A stretch of 64,000 nt of DNA, taken from Tardiphaga alba (lineage in GTDB: Bacteria > Pseudomonadota > Alphaproteobacteria > Rhizobiales > Xanthobacteraceae). The stretch is taken from positions 2,621,001 to 2,685,000 of the forward strand of contig NZ_CP036498.1 in NCBI RefSeq assembly GCF_018279705.1, written 5' to 3'. This document shows, one piece after another, positions 57,080 to 64,000 of the stretch. A model generated the notes under the pieces. It saw only the letters and a program-made list of their open reading frames with translations. It was not told where the DNA came from and did not search any database. A program made the translations under genes and the position numbers. Every line of letters starts with the position of its first letter. Position 1 is the first letter of the stretch.

Positions 57080-57542
57080 TTCCAATTCCTCAGTTGCAAC
57101 CCGAAGGCTGCATGAGGATCACGTATTCGCGCTGTTTTGTCTGTTACGGTTGTGCAACAGTCTCTCCTAAATAAAACCTACGATTGCGCGCGATTGTTCA
57201 TAGACAAAAGGTCGGTCGCTGATCCCGCTGGGTATTTTAGTATAGTAAGCGGTTACTGAATGCCGCCAAAACTGGAGGCTCGCGTATTCCAATACTATCA
57301 AAACTTCGAGGTATAATTGTACACCGCCGATGAAAAACTCGGTCGCTAGCGCAAAGCACGCGTCACAATGCGTTGAAAAAGGAAGTACGACGTCCAGCAA
57401 GAAGAGAACCGGGCTCGCGGTTTGAACAAGTTTCTCAGAGCAACCAGGCCGTTCGCAGTTCCGAAGAATTGCGCAGTCTCGCAGAGGCCGCCGCGTCCTT
57501 CGTAAGCGAAATCGGCAACCGCTTAAGCGGTTACGGAACTCG
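57080..57542. other. Non-coding region upstream of the OMP gene
   Basis: 463 bp, visibly A+T-richer. It must contain the promoter of the outer-membrane gene. A minus-strand frame (57167-57568) has a poor, Arg/Cys-rich composition and I do not call it. No repeats are evident. Confidence 0.4.
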
Positions 57543-57746
57543 TTAGTTCGGTAATGATCTGTCTTCATTCTTCGAGCCGCGAAAGGGATCGATTTCCTCG
57601 GCGCCGTGCCACCCTCGGTCCCACCAGTGCCAGCGATCAGAGTTAGCAGTGTACGGATTGTCTCGACATCTCATGCCGCGCGCATAGGCTTCAAACCCGT
57701 CCAAGATAGTTTGTTCAGCTCCGCCGCTGATGTCCAAAGTTTTCAT
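57543..57746 (-). CDS. Rmf/CrpP-like small protein
   Basis: A 67-aa protein: ILDGFEAYARGMRCRDNPYTANSDRWHWWDRGWHGAEE. The order G--A---G----NPY------W--GW is that of ribosome modulation factor and its CrpP relatives, often found in phages. RMF dimerises 70S ribosomes into inactive 100S. GGAGG precedes the ATG. A translation-slowing or stress role in the lysogen is possible. Confidence 0.8.
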   Translation of the reverse strand: MKTLDISGGAEQTILDGFEAYARGMRCRDNPYTANSDRWHWWDRGWHGAEEIDPFRGSKNEDRSLPN

Positions 57747-57880
57747 TTAGCGCCTCCGCCGTCCATTCCATCCTATTCCATGAGAGTCAGAGCGACTTCC
57801 GCGCTCGCAAGTTCCTTGCATACAAGCGTTCAGCGATCAGATAGCGTCGGTCATCCCCGGCCTGTTCGTGGCTGTTACCG

Positions 57881-58105
57881 GTGACTGAGAGCCAACTGCT
57901 CCCGCCCAATACAAGGGACGAGCAGGTGGAACCTTTCAACAATTTTCCGGGCCCAGAGTACAAAGTTCGGCAAACGGATGATGGGCAATTCGTCATCGAT
58001 GTTCACTGGCCCTACGGTGCCGTCGAGCAACTCGTGGGGCTGTTCACCACCCGAGCGCATGCGATGCGGTGGCTGTTAGAAAGCGGGACGAAAGGAAACG
58101 TCTAG
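57881..58105 (+). CDS. Small hypothetical protein
   Basis: A 74-aa protein from GTG 57881. FVIDVHWPYGAVEQLVGLFTTRAHAMRWLLESG is the common core of small Bradyrhizobium-type proteins of unknown function. It is alone on the plus strand in this minus-strand region. No domain known. Confidence 0.65.
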   Translation: MTESQLLPPNTRDEQVEPFNNFPGPEYKVRQTDDGQFVIDVHWPYGAVEQLVGLFTTRAHAMRWLLESGTKGNV

Positions 58106-58120
58106 TTTGCTGTCACTCCA

Positions 58121-58285
58121 TCAGCGGGGTAGGCCCGACCGGAGCCGGTCATATTCTTCGGCCAGAATAGCAATGTCGGCAGGGTCTGCATCAAACGTCT
58201 GGCCCGCGACATGTTTCGCGAGGGCGGCCTTTACACGCTCAATAGCGTTCAATCGGTCGTAGTGCTGATCATCACTCTCGGCCAT
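58121..58285 (-). CDS. Small hypothetical protein
   Basis: A 54-aa protein (MAESDDQHYDRLNAIERVKA...FDADPADIAILAEEYDRLR). GGAG lies 6 nt before the ATG. Mostly helical and acidic. It is 11 bp before the next minus-strand gene. Function unknown. Confidence 0.6.
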   Translation of the reverse strand: MAESDDQHYDRLNAIERVKAALAKHVAGQTFDADPADIAILAEEYDRLRSGLPR

Positions 58286-58296
58286 TACTTACTCCA

Positions 58297-58530
58297 TCAC
58301 AGCTGGCGTGGGTTGCGCGGTGGCTTATTCCGGCTCGGCCCGACCTCACCGCACCACACCCCCAAATGGTCGTAGACTGTCATTCTGATCGACTTGGTGT
58401 CGCTGGCTTCGAAAGCGGAGATCAGGGCTGATCGCATGTCGTTGCAGATTACCTCATCCCATGACCTGCCGGTATGGATGTTGGTACCGACGACTTGGAA
58501 GTGCCCAGTATTCACGAATGATCTCTCCAT
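58297..58530 (-). CDS. Small hypothetical protein
   Basis: A 77-aa protein (MERSFVNTGHFQVVGTNIHT...). SALISAFEASDTKSIRMTVYDHLGVWCGEVG suggests a small alpha/beta fold. Alternative starts to 58548. Function unknown. It belongs to the minus-strand accessory block. Confidence 0.5.
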   Translation of the reverse strand: MERSFVNTGHFQVVGTNIHTGRSWDEVICNDMRSALISAFEASDTKSIRMTVYDHLGVWCGEVGPSRNKPPRNPRQL

Positions 58531-58575
58531 CTGCCTGCATCCTAGCACAGGCGTGGCGGTTGTGGGGGCAGAGCG

Positions 58576-58794
58576 TTAGACCGGCCGGGCGAACAGTTCG
58601 TTGGCCAGGCGCTCTATCATATCTCGGCCGTCGCTGGTGGTGCTGCCAAGGTTCTTGATTGCGCGGCTGACGAACCAGCCGATCAGTTCGGGCCGTTCGC
58701 GAGCCTGTGCGGCCTTGTCAGGGTATTCGCGCATCAGGCCATTGATCTCGGTCTCGGCCAATTCGCATTCCCATTCGTACTCTGCCGGCGTCAT
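58576..58794 (-). CDS. Small hypothetical protein
   Basis: A 72-aa protein: MTPAEYEWECELAETEINGL, then ELIGWFVSRAIKNLGSTTSDGRDMIERLANELF. GGAG precedes ATG 58794 by 8 nt. Helical with Glu/Trp-rich start. Function unknown. Confidence 0.6.
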   Translation of the reverse strand: MTPAEYEWECELAETEINGLMREYPDKAAQARERPELIGWFVSRAIKNLGSTTSDGRDMIERLANELFARPV

Positions 58795-58825
58795 ATTGGG
58801 CTCCAACGGTGGTTGTGGGGGAGTG

Positions 58826-59200
58826 TCAGGCTGTCGGGTAGGCGGCGGTCGCTCGCAGAGCCGCAGCGCACAGGGCCAGGATGGGCTCCGTCACGTTCGT
58901 CGAGGCGTAATCGACGCCGGCACGATCCGTCACGCAGGCCCATGCGTTTCCATCCTCATTGAGGTCGCCCATGCCAAAGGAGTGGATGGGCGGGATCAGC
59001 TTCATCGCCGCGTCGATCGACGAGGTGTAGGGCAGGGGATCGGCGTGCAGATCGCCGCCCAGCGCCGCGATGGCGGCATCCTTCGACTGGCCGCTGGCGA
59101 ACATGATAGCGGCGACGGCGAGTTTGATGCGATCGTCTATCTTGCGGTCGCTGCCGTTGGCCTTCTCGCACCATTCAGCGAGCTTGATCAGTTCGGACAT
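58826..59200 (-). CDS. Hypothetical phage protein
   Basis: A 124-aa protein (MSELIKLAEWCEKANGSDRK...). SELIKLAEWCEKANG--RKIDDRIK is the opening of a phage family of unknown function in which the middle has GDLNEDGNAWACVT and the end ILALCAAALRATAA. A GAGATTGC ribosome site precedes the start. Part of a chain of minus-strand genes. Confidence 0.7.
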   Translation of the reverse strand: MSELIKLAEWCEKANGSDRKIDDRIKLAVAAIMFASGQSKDAAIAALGGDLHADPLPYTSSIDAAMKLIPPIHSFGMGDLNEDGNAWACVTDRAGVDYASTNVTEPILALCAAALRATAAYPTA

Positions 59201-59239
59201 TGCAATCTCCTGTGAGCGTGTGAGTGGTTGGTGCCGTGA

Positions 59240-59506
59240 TTACTGATGATGGGACTGCGGCAGCGGCTTCCATTCGGTCGGTTGAACAGACGGGTTGCCG
59301 TCTGCATTCACCGCCCAGCAGATGCCATCGGTCCACGAATCCGGCGGCTCCTGATCCTCGGCAAATGACCAGCCGCCGCAGAACTGATTGTCGGAATTGA
59401 GCAGGCCGTCCGTCCACGCGAGGATATTGTCGCTGCCGTGGCCGGGGATCTTCGCCTGAAACGGTGTGCCGTCTCTCGGCGCCGTTTCCATCGATTGCCA
59501 TGCCAT
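59240..59506 (-). CDS. DUF551-like hypothetical protein
   Basis: An 88-aa protein beginning MAWQSMETAPRDGTPFQAKI. 'W--METAPRDGTP' plus a later DGICWAV--DGN---QPTEW-PLP matches the DUF551-like phage family of unknown role. ATG 59506 overlaps the HD hydrolase stop (TGATG). Confidence 0.75.
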   Translation of the reverse strand: MAWQSMETAPRDGTPFQAKIPGHGSDNILAWTDGLLNSDNQFCGGWSFAEDQEPPDSWTDGICWAVNADGNPSVQPTEWKPLPQSHHQ

Positions 59507-60015
59507 CACGTCTTCTCCTGGGTGGTGTTCTGCGGGCAGTTATTCGGAATTTCCGAACCACTGGTTTGCTGCTGCGGAACCAGCGTTGAGGCCAGATCAA
59601 GATAGAATTCGTGGTACCGGACCATGCGAGCGATATCTTTGTCGGTCACGCCTTTGAGGCGCCGGATATCGCTGTTGTGGCGCGGGTCTTCCATCTTCAC
59701 GCGGATGGCATCTGGATTCGATTTGACGCGAGCTCGATAGGCATCCGGAGTTTCGTCCCGAAACTTCGTCAGGTCGAGGATGCCGCCCGCAATCCGGACC
59801 GAGAATCCCATCTCGATTAGATTGCAAGCTTCGATATCGGTGTCCTCGATAAGGTCATGACCGACGGCGATGCACTGCAATTCTTCGTCGTCGGTGCGTA
59901 GGCGGTGCATCACGGTCAGGCAGTGCAGGATGTACGGCCGGCCACCTTTGTCGAACTGGCCGGCATGACGCTCCGTGGCGAGCGAGATCATGCGCGAGAG
60001 CATTTCACCCTTCAT
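59506..60015 (-). CDS. HD-domain phosphohydrolase, RSH/MESH1-like
   Basis: A 169-aa single-domain protein. LATERHAGQFDKGGRPYILHCLTVMHRL, CIAVGHDLIEDTD and VKMEDPRHNSDIRRL match the three metal and substrate motifs of the (p)ppGpp hydrolase domain (His31, His53-Asp54, Glu57-Asp58, Asp of ED-HN). No synthetase domain. It would destroy alarmones and prevent a stringent response. A Gln/Thr-rich tail ends it. Overlaps the next genes on both sides. Confidence 0.85.
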   Translation of the reverse strand: MKGEMLSRMISLATERHAGQFDKGGRPYILHCLTVMHRLRTDDEELQCIAVGHDLIEDTDIEACNLIEMGFSVRIAGGILDLTKFRDETPDAYRARVKSNPDAIRVKMEDPRHNSDIRRLKGVTDKDIARMVRYHEFYLDLASTLVPQQQTSGSEIPNNCPQNTTQEKT

Positions 60016-60286
60016 GGGCTGTTTCCTTGTGAGAGGTGAGCGCGGCGGTGTGGCGCCTGATCTTGGCTAGCGGGGTCGTGGCGTCGAGGCACAGGCCGCT
60101 GACATCGCCATGCTGTTCGGCCGTCGCGACACGTGAATAGAGCGAATTGCAAAAGCCCATGAGGTTTTGTTCGGGGCCAAGCATGTTGGCATTGGGATGT
60201 TTCCACGCCTGCTGCTCAGCCAGCTTTGCTGCCAGGATCATGCCGGGACGGTGACGCCAGACCTGATATCGCTGCCACAGGGTCAT
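60005..60286 (-). CDS. Hypothetical protein
   Basis: A 93-aa protein (MTLWQRYQVWRHRPGMILAA...). Helical, with NMLGPEQNLMGFCNSLYSRVATAEQHGD in the middle. Overlaps the HD gene start by 11 bp. No domain known. Confidence 0.6.
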   Translation of the reverse strand: MTLWQRYQVWRHRPGMILAAKLAEQQAWKHPNANMLGPEQNLMGFCNSLYSRVATAEQHGDVSGLCLDATTPLAKIRRHTAALTSHKETAHEG

Positions 60287-60585
60287 GTCTCATCCTTTCC
60301 ATCAGTCGCAAGGATCGCTGGCGTGTCGGGTAGGAGGCGCAACATCTTTGCGAGCGAGAATGCACCGTCTTGCTCGCTTGGCGACCAGTTCGGATTTTCG
60401 CTCATTTCTTCCGCCACCTTCGCGCACCGCTCCCGCATGTCACGCGCGGCGGCGTCGCGTTCGGCGCGGAGCTTGGTGATCTCGGCGGCGGCTTCTTGCA
60501 TCAGGGCTTCGACGAAGTGCCCGGCAAGGGCATCGGCTCCGTCAGCGGCTGGCCAGATAGTCAGTTTCTCGACGATATCGGTCAT
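60283..60585 (-). CDS. Hypothetical protein with Ead/Ea22-like helix
   Basis: A 100-aa protein: MTDIVEKLTIWPAADGADAL, then LMQEAAAEITKLRAERDAAARDMRERCAKVAEEM, a coiled-coil helix with the 'AA-EI--LR----AA-R--------VAE' repeat common in small phage proteins. Overlaps the next start (ATGA). Function unknown. Confidence 0.7.
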   Translation of the reverse strand: MTDIVEKLTIWPAADGADALAGHFVEALMQEAAAEITKLRAERDAAARDMRERCAKVAEEMSENPNWSPSEQDGAFSLAKMLRLLPDTPAILATDGKDET

Positions 60586-60827
60586 TGGCCATTTTCCCCG
60601 ACGAGCGTTGAACTAGGGCGCTCAAAGGCTTCGGCATTTCGCTTCAATGCGAACTTCAGCATTTCCGCGAAATGGTGGTCGATGCCGATGGGGATTACTT
60701 TCGATCCGAGCTTCAAAAAATACATGGGTCCGGGGCCGCAATCTGTGACGCGGGTTTCCTCGACAATGTCACAGTCGAGCAACGCGCGTTGCATGCTCAC
60801 TCCATCCCAGGTTTGGTAACTAGCCAT
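60582..60827 (-). CDS. Hypothetical protein
   Basis: An 81-aa protein (MASYQTWDGVSMQRALLDCD...). GGAGG lies 9 nt before ATG 60827. Beta-rich centre with GPGPMYFLKLGSKVIPIGIDHHF. It overlaps its upstream neighbour by 8 bp. No domain known. Confidence 0.6.
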   Translation of the reverse strand: MASYQTWDGVSMQRALLDCDIVEETRVTDCGPGPMYFLKLGSKVIPIGIDHHFAEMLKFALKRNAEAFERPSSTLVGENGQ

Positions 60828-61725
60828 TGGTGGCGTCCTCCTTGCCCGACACGGCATCGGAGGGTGCCGCGCTTGTTTTCTTTGCTTTTACGAATGCGAT
60901 GAACTCGCAGTCCGCCTTATGTGGCTCGGCCGGATTGCGCATGTCATTGCCGCACCCTGGGCAGAGGAAATGGCTGACATCCAACGCGGGTGCGCACTCT
61001 TTGCGAGCAAGGGCATCGCGGGCGATCTGTGCCATCGCCTGTTCGCACGGGCTGCAGCTATGCGGGAAATCGCGGATGCGTCGCAGCGCTTCCTCCCATC
61101 CCCCATGCGCTGGCCGGGAGAGGGCGGCAAAAAACGGGATCACCTTGTCCGCGAGGTCAAGTGCAATCCTCCTGCGCCAATTATGTACGTTTTCCGGATC
61201 GCGGCGCTTCGGGTACCTCGTCGCGGGATCTAGAATATCTGCCAGCGCCTCCCTCACCGCATCCGGCTCGGGCGAACCGTTAGAAGATTTCGAAGAGTTC
61301 AGCTCGGGCGAGGTGGTGGGGGCAGGCGCTCCCCAAAACTGTTCTTGCTCACGTTCACGCTCGAACGACTCCGCATAGTCAGGATCGATGGTCGCCATCA
61401 CGTCGAATGGTTCGTCGGTGCTTGCAGCAAAGTGCGCAGCCTTCGGGCACGGCTGGCTGAGTTTTTCCTGCCCGTTGGCGTCGGTCGCACCGCACAGCGT
61501 GCAGACCTCATCGTAATACGAGGAATCGCTGAAGCGTGTGATGTGCGACGAATGCGTGGCATTGGTGGGTGCCGGCGCTGGTGGGGCATGATCGGGGAAC
61601 GCTTCCTCCAGCAGTCGGGTGGCGATCATCACCGCGTCGTTGTGGTCGTAACGGTGCTCGTTGACGTCATCCAGCTTCTGAGCCATCGCGACGATTTCCA
61701 TGGCCAGTCGTGCGTGCTCGCTCAT
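60820..61725 (-). CDS. Hypothetical phage protein with Cys motifs
   Basis: A 301-aa protein from ATG 61725 (AGGAGG upstream). Zinc-like motifs: EVCTLCGATDANGQE, then FPHSCSPCEQAMAQIARDAL and HFLCPGCGNDMRN with a nearby Cys. Modular, Pro/Ser-rich linkers between. Probably several small domains joined; a shorter form may exist in other phages. Unknown function. Confidence 0.6.
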   Translation of the reverse strand: MSEHARLAMEIVAMAQKLDDVNEHRYDHNDAVMIATRLLEEAFPDHAPPAPAPTNATHSSHITRFSDSSYYDEVCTLCGATDANGQEKLSQPCPKAAHFAASTDEPFDVMATIDPDYAESFEREREQEQFWGAPAPTTSPELNSSKSSNGSPEPDAVREALADILDPATRYPKRRDPENVHNWRRRIALDLADKVIPFFAALSRPAHGGWEEALRRIRDFPHSCSPCEQAMAQIARDALARKECAPALDVSHFLCPGCGNDMRNPAEPHKADCEFIAFVKAKKTSAAPSDAVSGKEDATNG

Positions 61726-61907
61726 CGTCCTGCCTCCTGGAGGGCGGCGCGCAGTTCCGCCGCGACTTCCGGCAACCCCTCGCGGAGCGCCGAAACGTGG
61801 ATGGAATCGGGAAGGGTGGTGAAGGCGGTCAGCGAGGCGACATAATTGTCCAGCCGATCGATGGCGGCTTCGATCTTGTCGAGCGCCTCTTGCTTTGGCT
61901 CGCTCAT
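61722..61907 (-). CDS. Small helical protein
   Basis: A 61-aa protein: MSEPKQEALDKIEAAIDRLD then ALREGLPEVAAELRAALQEAG. Two helices, likely a coiled-coil dimer. Overlaps both neighbours by ATGA. Function unknown. Confidence 0.6.
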   Translation of the reverse strand: MSEPKQEALDKIEAAIDRLDNYVASLTAFTTLPDSIHVSALREGLPEVAAELRAALQEAGR

Positions 61908-62539
61908 GGCTGATCTCCTGATGCGGGTTCAGTGCGGAGGTGGAGTTGCGCGCTTTCAACCAAAGCAATTATCGTATCAGCTTTGTAGTAAGCCGAATTT
62001 CTAACCCGTAGATGTCGCTCTTTCTCCGTCTCGGTAAGGCCTTCGCCCGCAACTATGCGCGGTCGAAATGACTCGGGAGAGGTCGCCACGATCTGTGCAA
62101 TTTGCTCTCTCATCTGATGAAGTTCTGCATTAACTACAGGGTTGTCTTGACGAAATTGCTCATCCCTAACAGCGCCAATTGCGAATTGCAGTGCTGAAAT
62201 GGCGAGCGGCGAGCAATCGGACTCGATCCATTTGTCAGCCACGTCAGAAAACATCATCAAAAGCCGGTCAAGACTCGTATCCTGCATCGGCAGGGCAGGA
62301 TTGCACCCGTGCTTGTACGGGTTTTGATGCTCAAGACGGCTCTCTAGGTCGGACGGCAATTCCGGCATCTCGAAATTTAGAGTGTGCCACGCGCCGTCGA
62401 TTACCTTGTTCGTCTCCATCATCAACTCGTCAGCATTGATAATGTATGCCGTGTCGCGAAGCTTGATTAATTGCTCCCGCGCGATGTGAAGGCGGTGCTT
62501 TAAGGTCGCGATCTGCAAGTCTGTAGCGGTTATAGTCAT
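61904..62539 (-). CDS. Hypothetical protein
   Basis: A 211-aa helical protein (MTITATDLQIATLKHRLHIA...). Helical regions at about 20-55, 95-120 and 140-175 (AELHQMREQIAQIVATSPES, a small loop, then TETEKERHLRV). More A+T-rich than its neighbours. No domain known. Overlaps both neighbours (ATGA). Confidence 0.6.
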   Translation of the reverse strand: MTITATDLQIATLKHRLHIAREQLIKLRDTAYIINADELMMETNKVIDGAWHTLNFEMPELPSDLESRLEHQNPYKHGCNPALPMQDTSLDRLLMMFSDVADKWIESDCSPLAISALQFAIGAVRDEQFRQDNPVVNAELHQMREQIAQIVATSPESFRPRIVAGEGLTETEKERHLRVRNSAYYKADTIIALVESAQLHLRTEPASGDQP

Positions 62540-62742
62540 GCCGCATCTCCGATGATTCCGGCGGTCCAGTCTGCGCAGCCATGCTGAGCCCTAAGCGGAC
62601 CATGTTTTTCTGTGCAGGCCACGCAGCGCGTCGCCTCGTGATCGGGGCAGAGCGGCCAGCCGGAGTAACGCATGGCGTAGCTCGCGCCTGGCTTCATGCT
62701 GTTGTGAAAGCGACCGCAGTAATCGCACTTCGGCTTGGTCAT
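62536..62742 (-). CDS. Small zinc-finger protein
   Basis: A 68-aa protein: TKPKCDYCGRFHNSMKPGAS ... WPLCPDHEATRCVACTEKHGP. Four Cys/His motifs bind one or two zinc ions. Likely binds nucleic acid or protein. Overlaps the Lar-like gene by TGATG. Confidence 0.65.
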   Translation of the reverse strand: MTKPKCDYCGRFHNSMKPGASYAMRYSGWPLCPDHEATRCVACTEKHGPLRAQHGCADWTAGIIGDAA

Positions 62743-62966
62743 CATGACGCATGCCCTCCCTCGTTGGAGCCGGATGGTGAAAAGTCTGCAATCGGAGTAA
62801 CGCGTTGGTTCCATTTTTTGCCCGAGTTGGGCCATTGCTCGTTGCTCTCGAGCGTGCAGCCGCATTCGACGCAGGTAACGATGCAGGACCATGCGTGTCC
62901 GCCCATACGTTCGAGCGTGGCGTAACCTCCGCAAAACGGGCAGGGCTTCAAATCGACTAGGCTCAT
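62742..62966 (-). CDS. Lar-like restriction alleviation protein
   Basis: A 74-aa protein: LKPCPFCGGYATLERMGG...VTCVECGCTLESNEQW...KKWNQRV. Two Cys-x2-Cys zinc pairs and the WN-R end are the Lar/RalR signature. Lar family proteins relieve type I restriction of phage DNA. It is coupled (ATGA) to the C5-methyltransferase gene. Confidence 0.82.
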   Translation of the reverse strand: MSLVDLKPCPFCGGYATLERMGGHAWSCIVTCVECGCTLESNEQWPNSGKKWNQRVTPIADFSPSGSNEGGHAS

Positions 62967-63748
62967 GACGCAGGCCCTCCGTCCTTGGAGCTGATGGCCG
63001 TAGTGGGTTGCGCGCTGATTTTCAGGGCGGTCATGATCGCCCTCCCGATCGTTTCCGCGACGTCCGGGGCAACGGCGTTTCCAATGCCTCGATTACGCTC
63101 CATTCCGTAGGGAAGGCCATCAGCGCCTCCGTAAAGGCTGGATGGATTCGCCATCCGTGCTCTTTGACGAGCGCGTGCACTCTCAAAACGGTCGAGCGTT
63201 TGTAGCGACCGGTATTCTCGTGCAAAGGAATCCCGAAACCGCGTCCATCCATTGAGGCGGTTGGCGTAGGCCACAATGAACACTCGTCGTCGCACGTGTG
63301 AGAGTCCCACGGCGCATGCGGTAACAGTGTCCCAGATTGCATTGTACCCGAGGTCGGAAAGCGTTCCGAGAACCGCTCCCATCCCTCGATCAAGCAGCGC
63401 TGAGACGTTCTCCACGATAACGACGTCCGGTCCCAGCTCGCCAATGAGCCTGGCGTATTCGAACCAAAGACCGGATCTGGCTCCGTCGAGCCCAGCGCCG
63501 AAGCCGGCATAGCTGATGTCTTGGCACGGAAATCCGCCGCAGATAGCGTTGACCTCAATGCCGTCTGATCGCAGGCGATCGGCGGTGAGGGCGCACACGT
63601 CGTCGTAGCAGGGCACGCTGGGCCAGTGCCTCCGGAGGACGTGGCGAGCGTAAGGTTCGATCTCGCAGAATGCGGCGGCGTGCATGCCGGCGCGCTCAAG
63701 GCCGAGCGACATTCCGCCAATCCCGCTGAATAGGTCGAGCACATTCAC
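62963..63748 (-). CDS. DNA (cytosine-5-)-methyltransferase
   Basis: A 261-aa C5 methyltransferase. Motif I is VLDLFSGIGGMSLGLERAG, motif IV GGFPCQDIS with the catalytic Cys, motif VI IVENV, motif VIII RRRVFIV and motif IX-X NRGIGNAVAPDVAE. The target region between is short (about 50 residues), so the specificity may be simple. Orphan enzyme without restriction partner; anti-restriction or regulatory use. It reads leftward from a palindrome at 63767. Confidence 0.93.
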   Translation of the reverse strand: MNVLDLFSGIGGMSLGLERAGMHAAAFCEIEPYARHVLRRHWPSVPCYDDVCALTADRLRSDGIEVNAICGGFPCQDISYAGFGAGLDGARSGLWFEYARLIGELGPDVVIVENVSALLDRGMGAVLGTLSDLGYNAIWDTVTACAVGLSHVRRRVFIVAYANRLNGWTRFRDSFAREYRSLQTLDRFESARARQRARMANPSSLYGGADGLPYGMERNRGIGNAVAPDVAETIGRAIMTALKISAQPTTAISSKDGGPAS

Positions 63749-63766
63749 GAAACTCCCCCTTGACGA

Positions 63767-63785
63767 ATAGGGCCAATGGCCCTAT
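63767..63785. promoter_or_regulatory. Perfect palindrome upstream of the C5-methyltransferase
   Basis: A 19-bp palindrome with arms ATAGGGCCA and TGGCCCTAT around one A, containing two GGCC. It lies 18 bp upstream of the methyltransferase ATG and 46 bp from the divergent small gene. Typical of an operator; autoregulation by the enzyme or a phage regulator is possible. Confidence 0.65.
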
Positions 63786-63831
63786 ATCTGGACCATCGCA
63801 AGGGCAATTTTGTCCGGTGATGGAGATGAAA

Positions 63832-63990
63832 ATGGGCAGCCGCAAAACGCAGACCGTCAAGGACGTCAAAGAGACGTTCGGACAGATCAAGAAGGCCGAT
63901 GCGCGAGAGGCTATGGCCCGCGCGATGCTCAAGGTCGGAAACCTGACCCCAGAGGCCCGCGAGTACGTTGCGCGGGAATATCCGCAGTGA
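63832..63990 (+). CDS. Small hypothetical protein
   Basis: A 52-aa basic protein from ATG 63832 with GGAG 6 nt upstream: GSRKTQTVKDVKETFGQIKK, ADAREAMARAMLKVGNLTPE. Two helices and a short basic start. Divergent from the methyltransferase. Other in-frame starts at 63820 and 63826. Function unknown. Confidence 0.55.
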   Translation: MGSRKTQTVKDVKETFGQIKKADAREAMARAMLKVGNLTPEAREYVAREYPQ

Positions 63991-64000
63991 CCCCGGACGA

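Noticed and set aside
57167..57568. Minus-strand 133-codon frame upstream of the OMP gene
   Set aside because: Arg/Cys/Leu-rich without protein-like pattern, weak start, in a region A+T-richer and likely regulatory.
7489..64000. Second copy of the tRNA-Arg 3' end (attR)
   Set aside because: I looked for repeats of the T-arm/acceptor sequence through the rest of the window by eye and found none.
1..64000. CRISPR array, rRNA genes, insertion sequences
   Set aside because: No regularly spaced direct repeats with unique spacers, no rRNA sequence and no transposase signature were seen. The GTTAC array at 22599 has spacers of 2-5 bp and is not a CRISPR.

Overview
The window is alphaproteobacterial chromosome. 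The high G+C coding bias, the PQQ alcohol dehydrogenase, and the GcrA- and GapR-type proteins point to Rhizobiales, most likely a Bradyrhizobium, Rhodopseudomonas or Tardiphaga relative. The family placement is inferred, not proven. Positions 1-7488 are host backbone: the start of an acyl-CoA synthetase gene, a secreted quinohemoprotein alcohol dehydrogenase, a large PAS sensor histidine kinase, a GrlR-like protein, a terminator-ended mini-ORF, several small conserved genes and a PilZ protein.

A tRNA-Arg(TCG) gene at 7489-7565 is followed 1 bp later by the end of a tyrosine integrase gene. From there to the window end almost everything looks like one large temperate siphophage prophage. No second copy of the tRNA 3' end was seen, so the right attachment site probably lies beyond 64000. 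The left arm (7567-13048, minus strand) holds integrase, an excisionase-like protein, an HNH nuclease, small tightly overlapping genes and a Rha/KilAC antirepressor-type gene. The immunity region (13049-15800) has an S24 self-cleaving-type repressor, a Cro-like gene, and related 16-17 bp operators at both ends. The plus-strand early region (15793-24557) encodes GcrA-like, DnaA-domain-like, beta-class DNA methyltransferase, GapR (DUF2312), MmcB-like nuclease and replication proteins. The replication gene carries an iteron-like array. A NusG-like antiterminator closes this part.

The late operon (25027-52122) is a classic HK97-type order: HNH, small and large terminase, portal, protease, major capsid, connectors, tail tube, frameshifted tail chaperones, tape measure, tail tip/hub, fibres, then a lysis cassette. 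The cassette has a YkuD-like wall enzyme, nested spanin-like genes, small membrane proteins and an RlpA-like secreted protein. A strong terminator follows at 52194-52230. A reverse-strand cassette with a primase-like fragment and an XRE protein sits inside the tail operon. The tail-tip gene at 44013 is split by an in-frame TGA.

The right part (52272-63990) is accessory: SANT/GcrA-like HTH proteins, an XRE-ImmA metallopeptidase with an unknown partner, an outer-membrane beta-barrel protein, an RMF/CrpP-like protein, a run of overlapping minus-strand genes including an RSH-type HD hydrolase, a Lar-type anti-restriction protein and a C5-cytosine methyltransferase. Most gene pairs in the phage overlap by ATGA or TGATG, indicating translational coupling.
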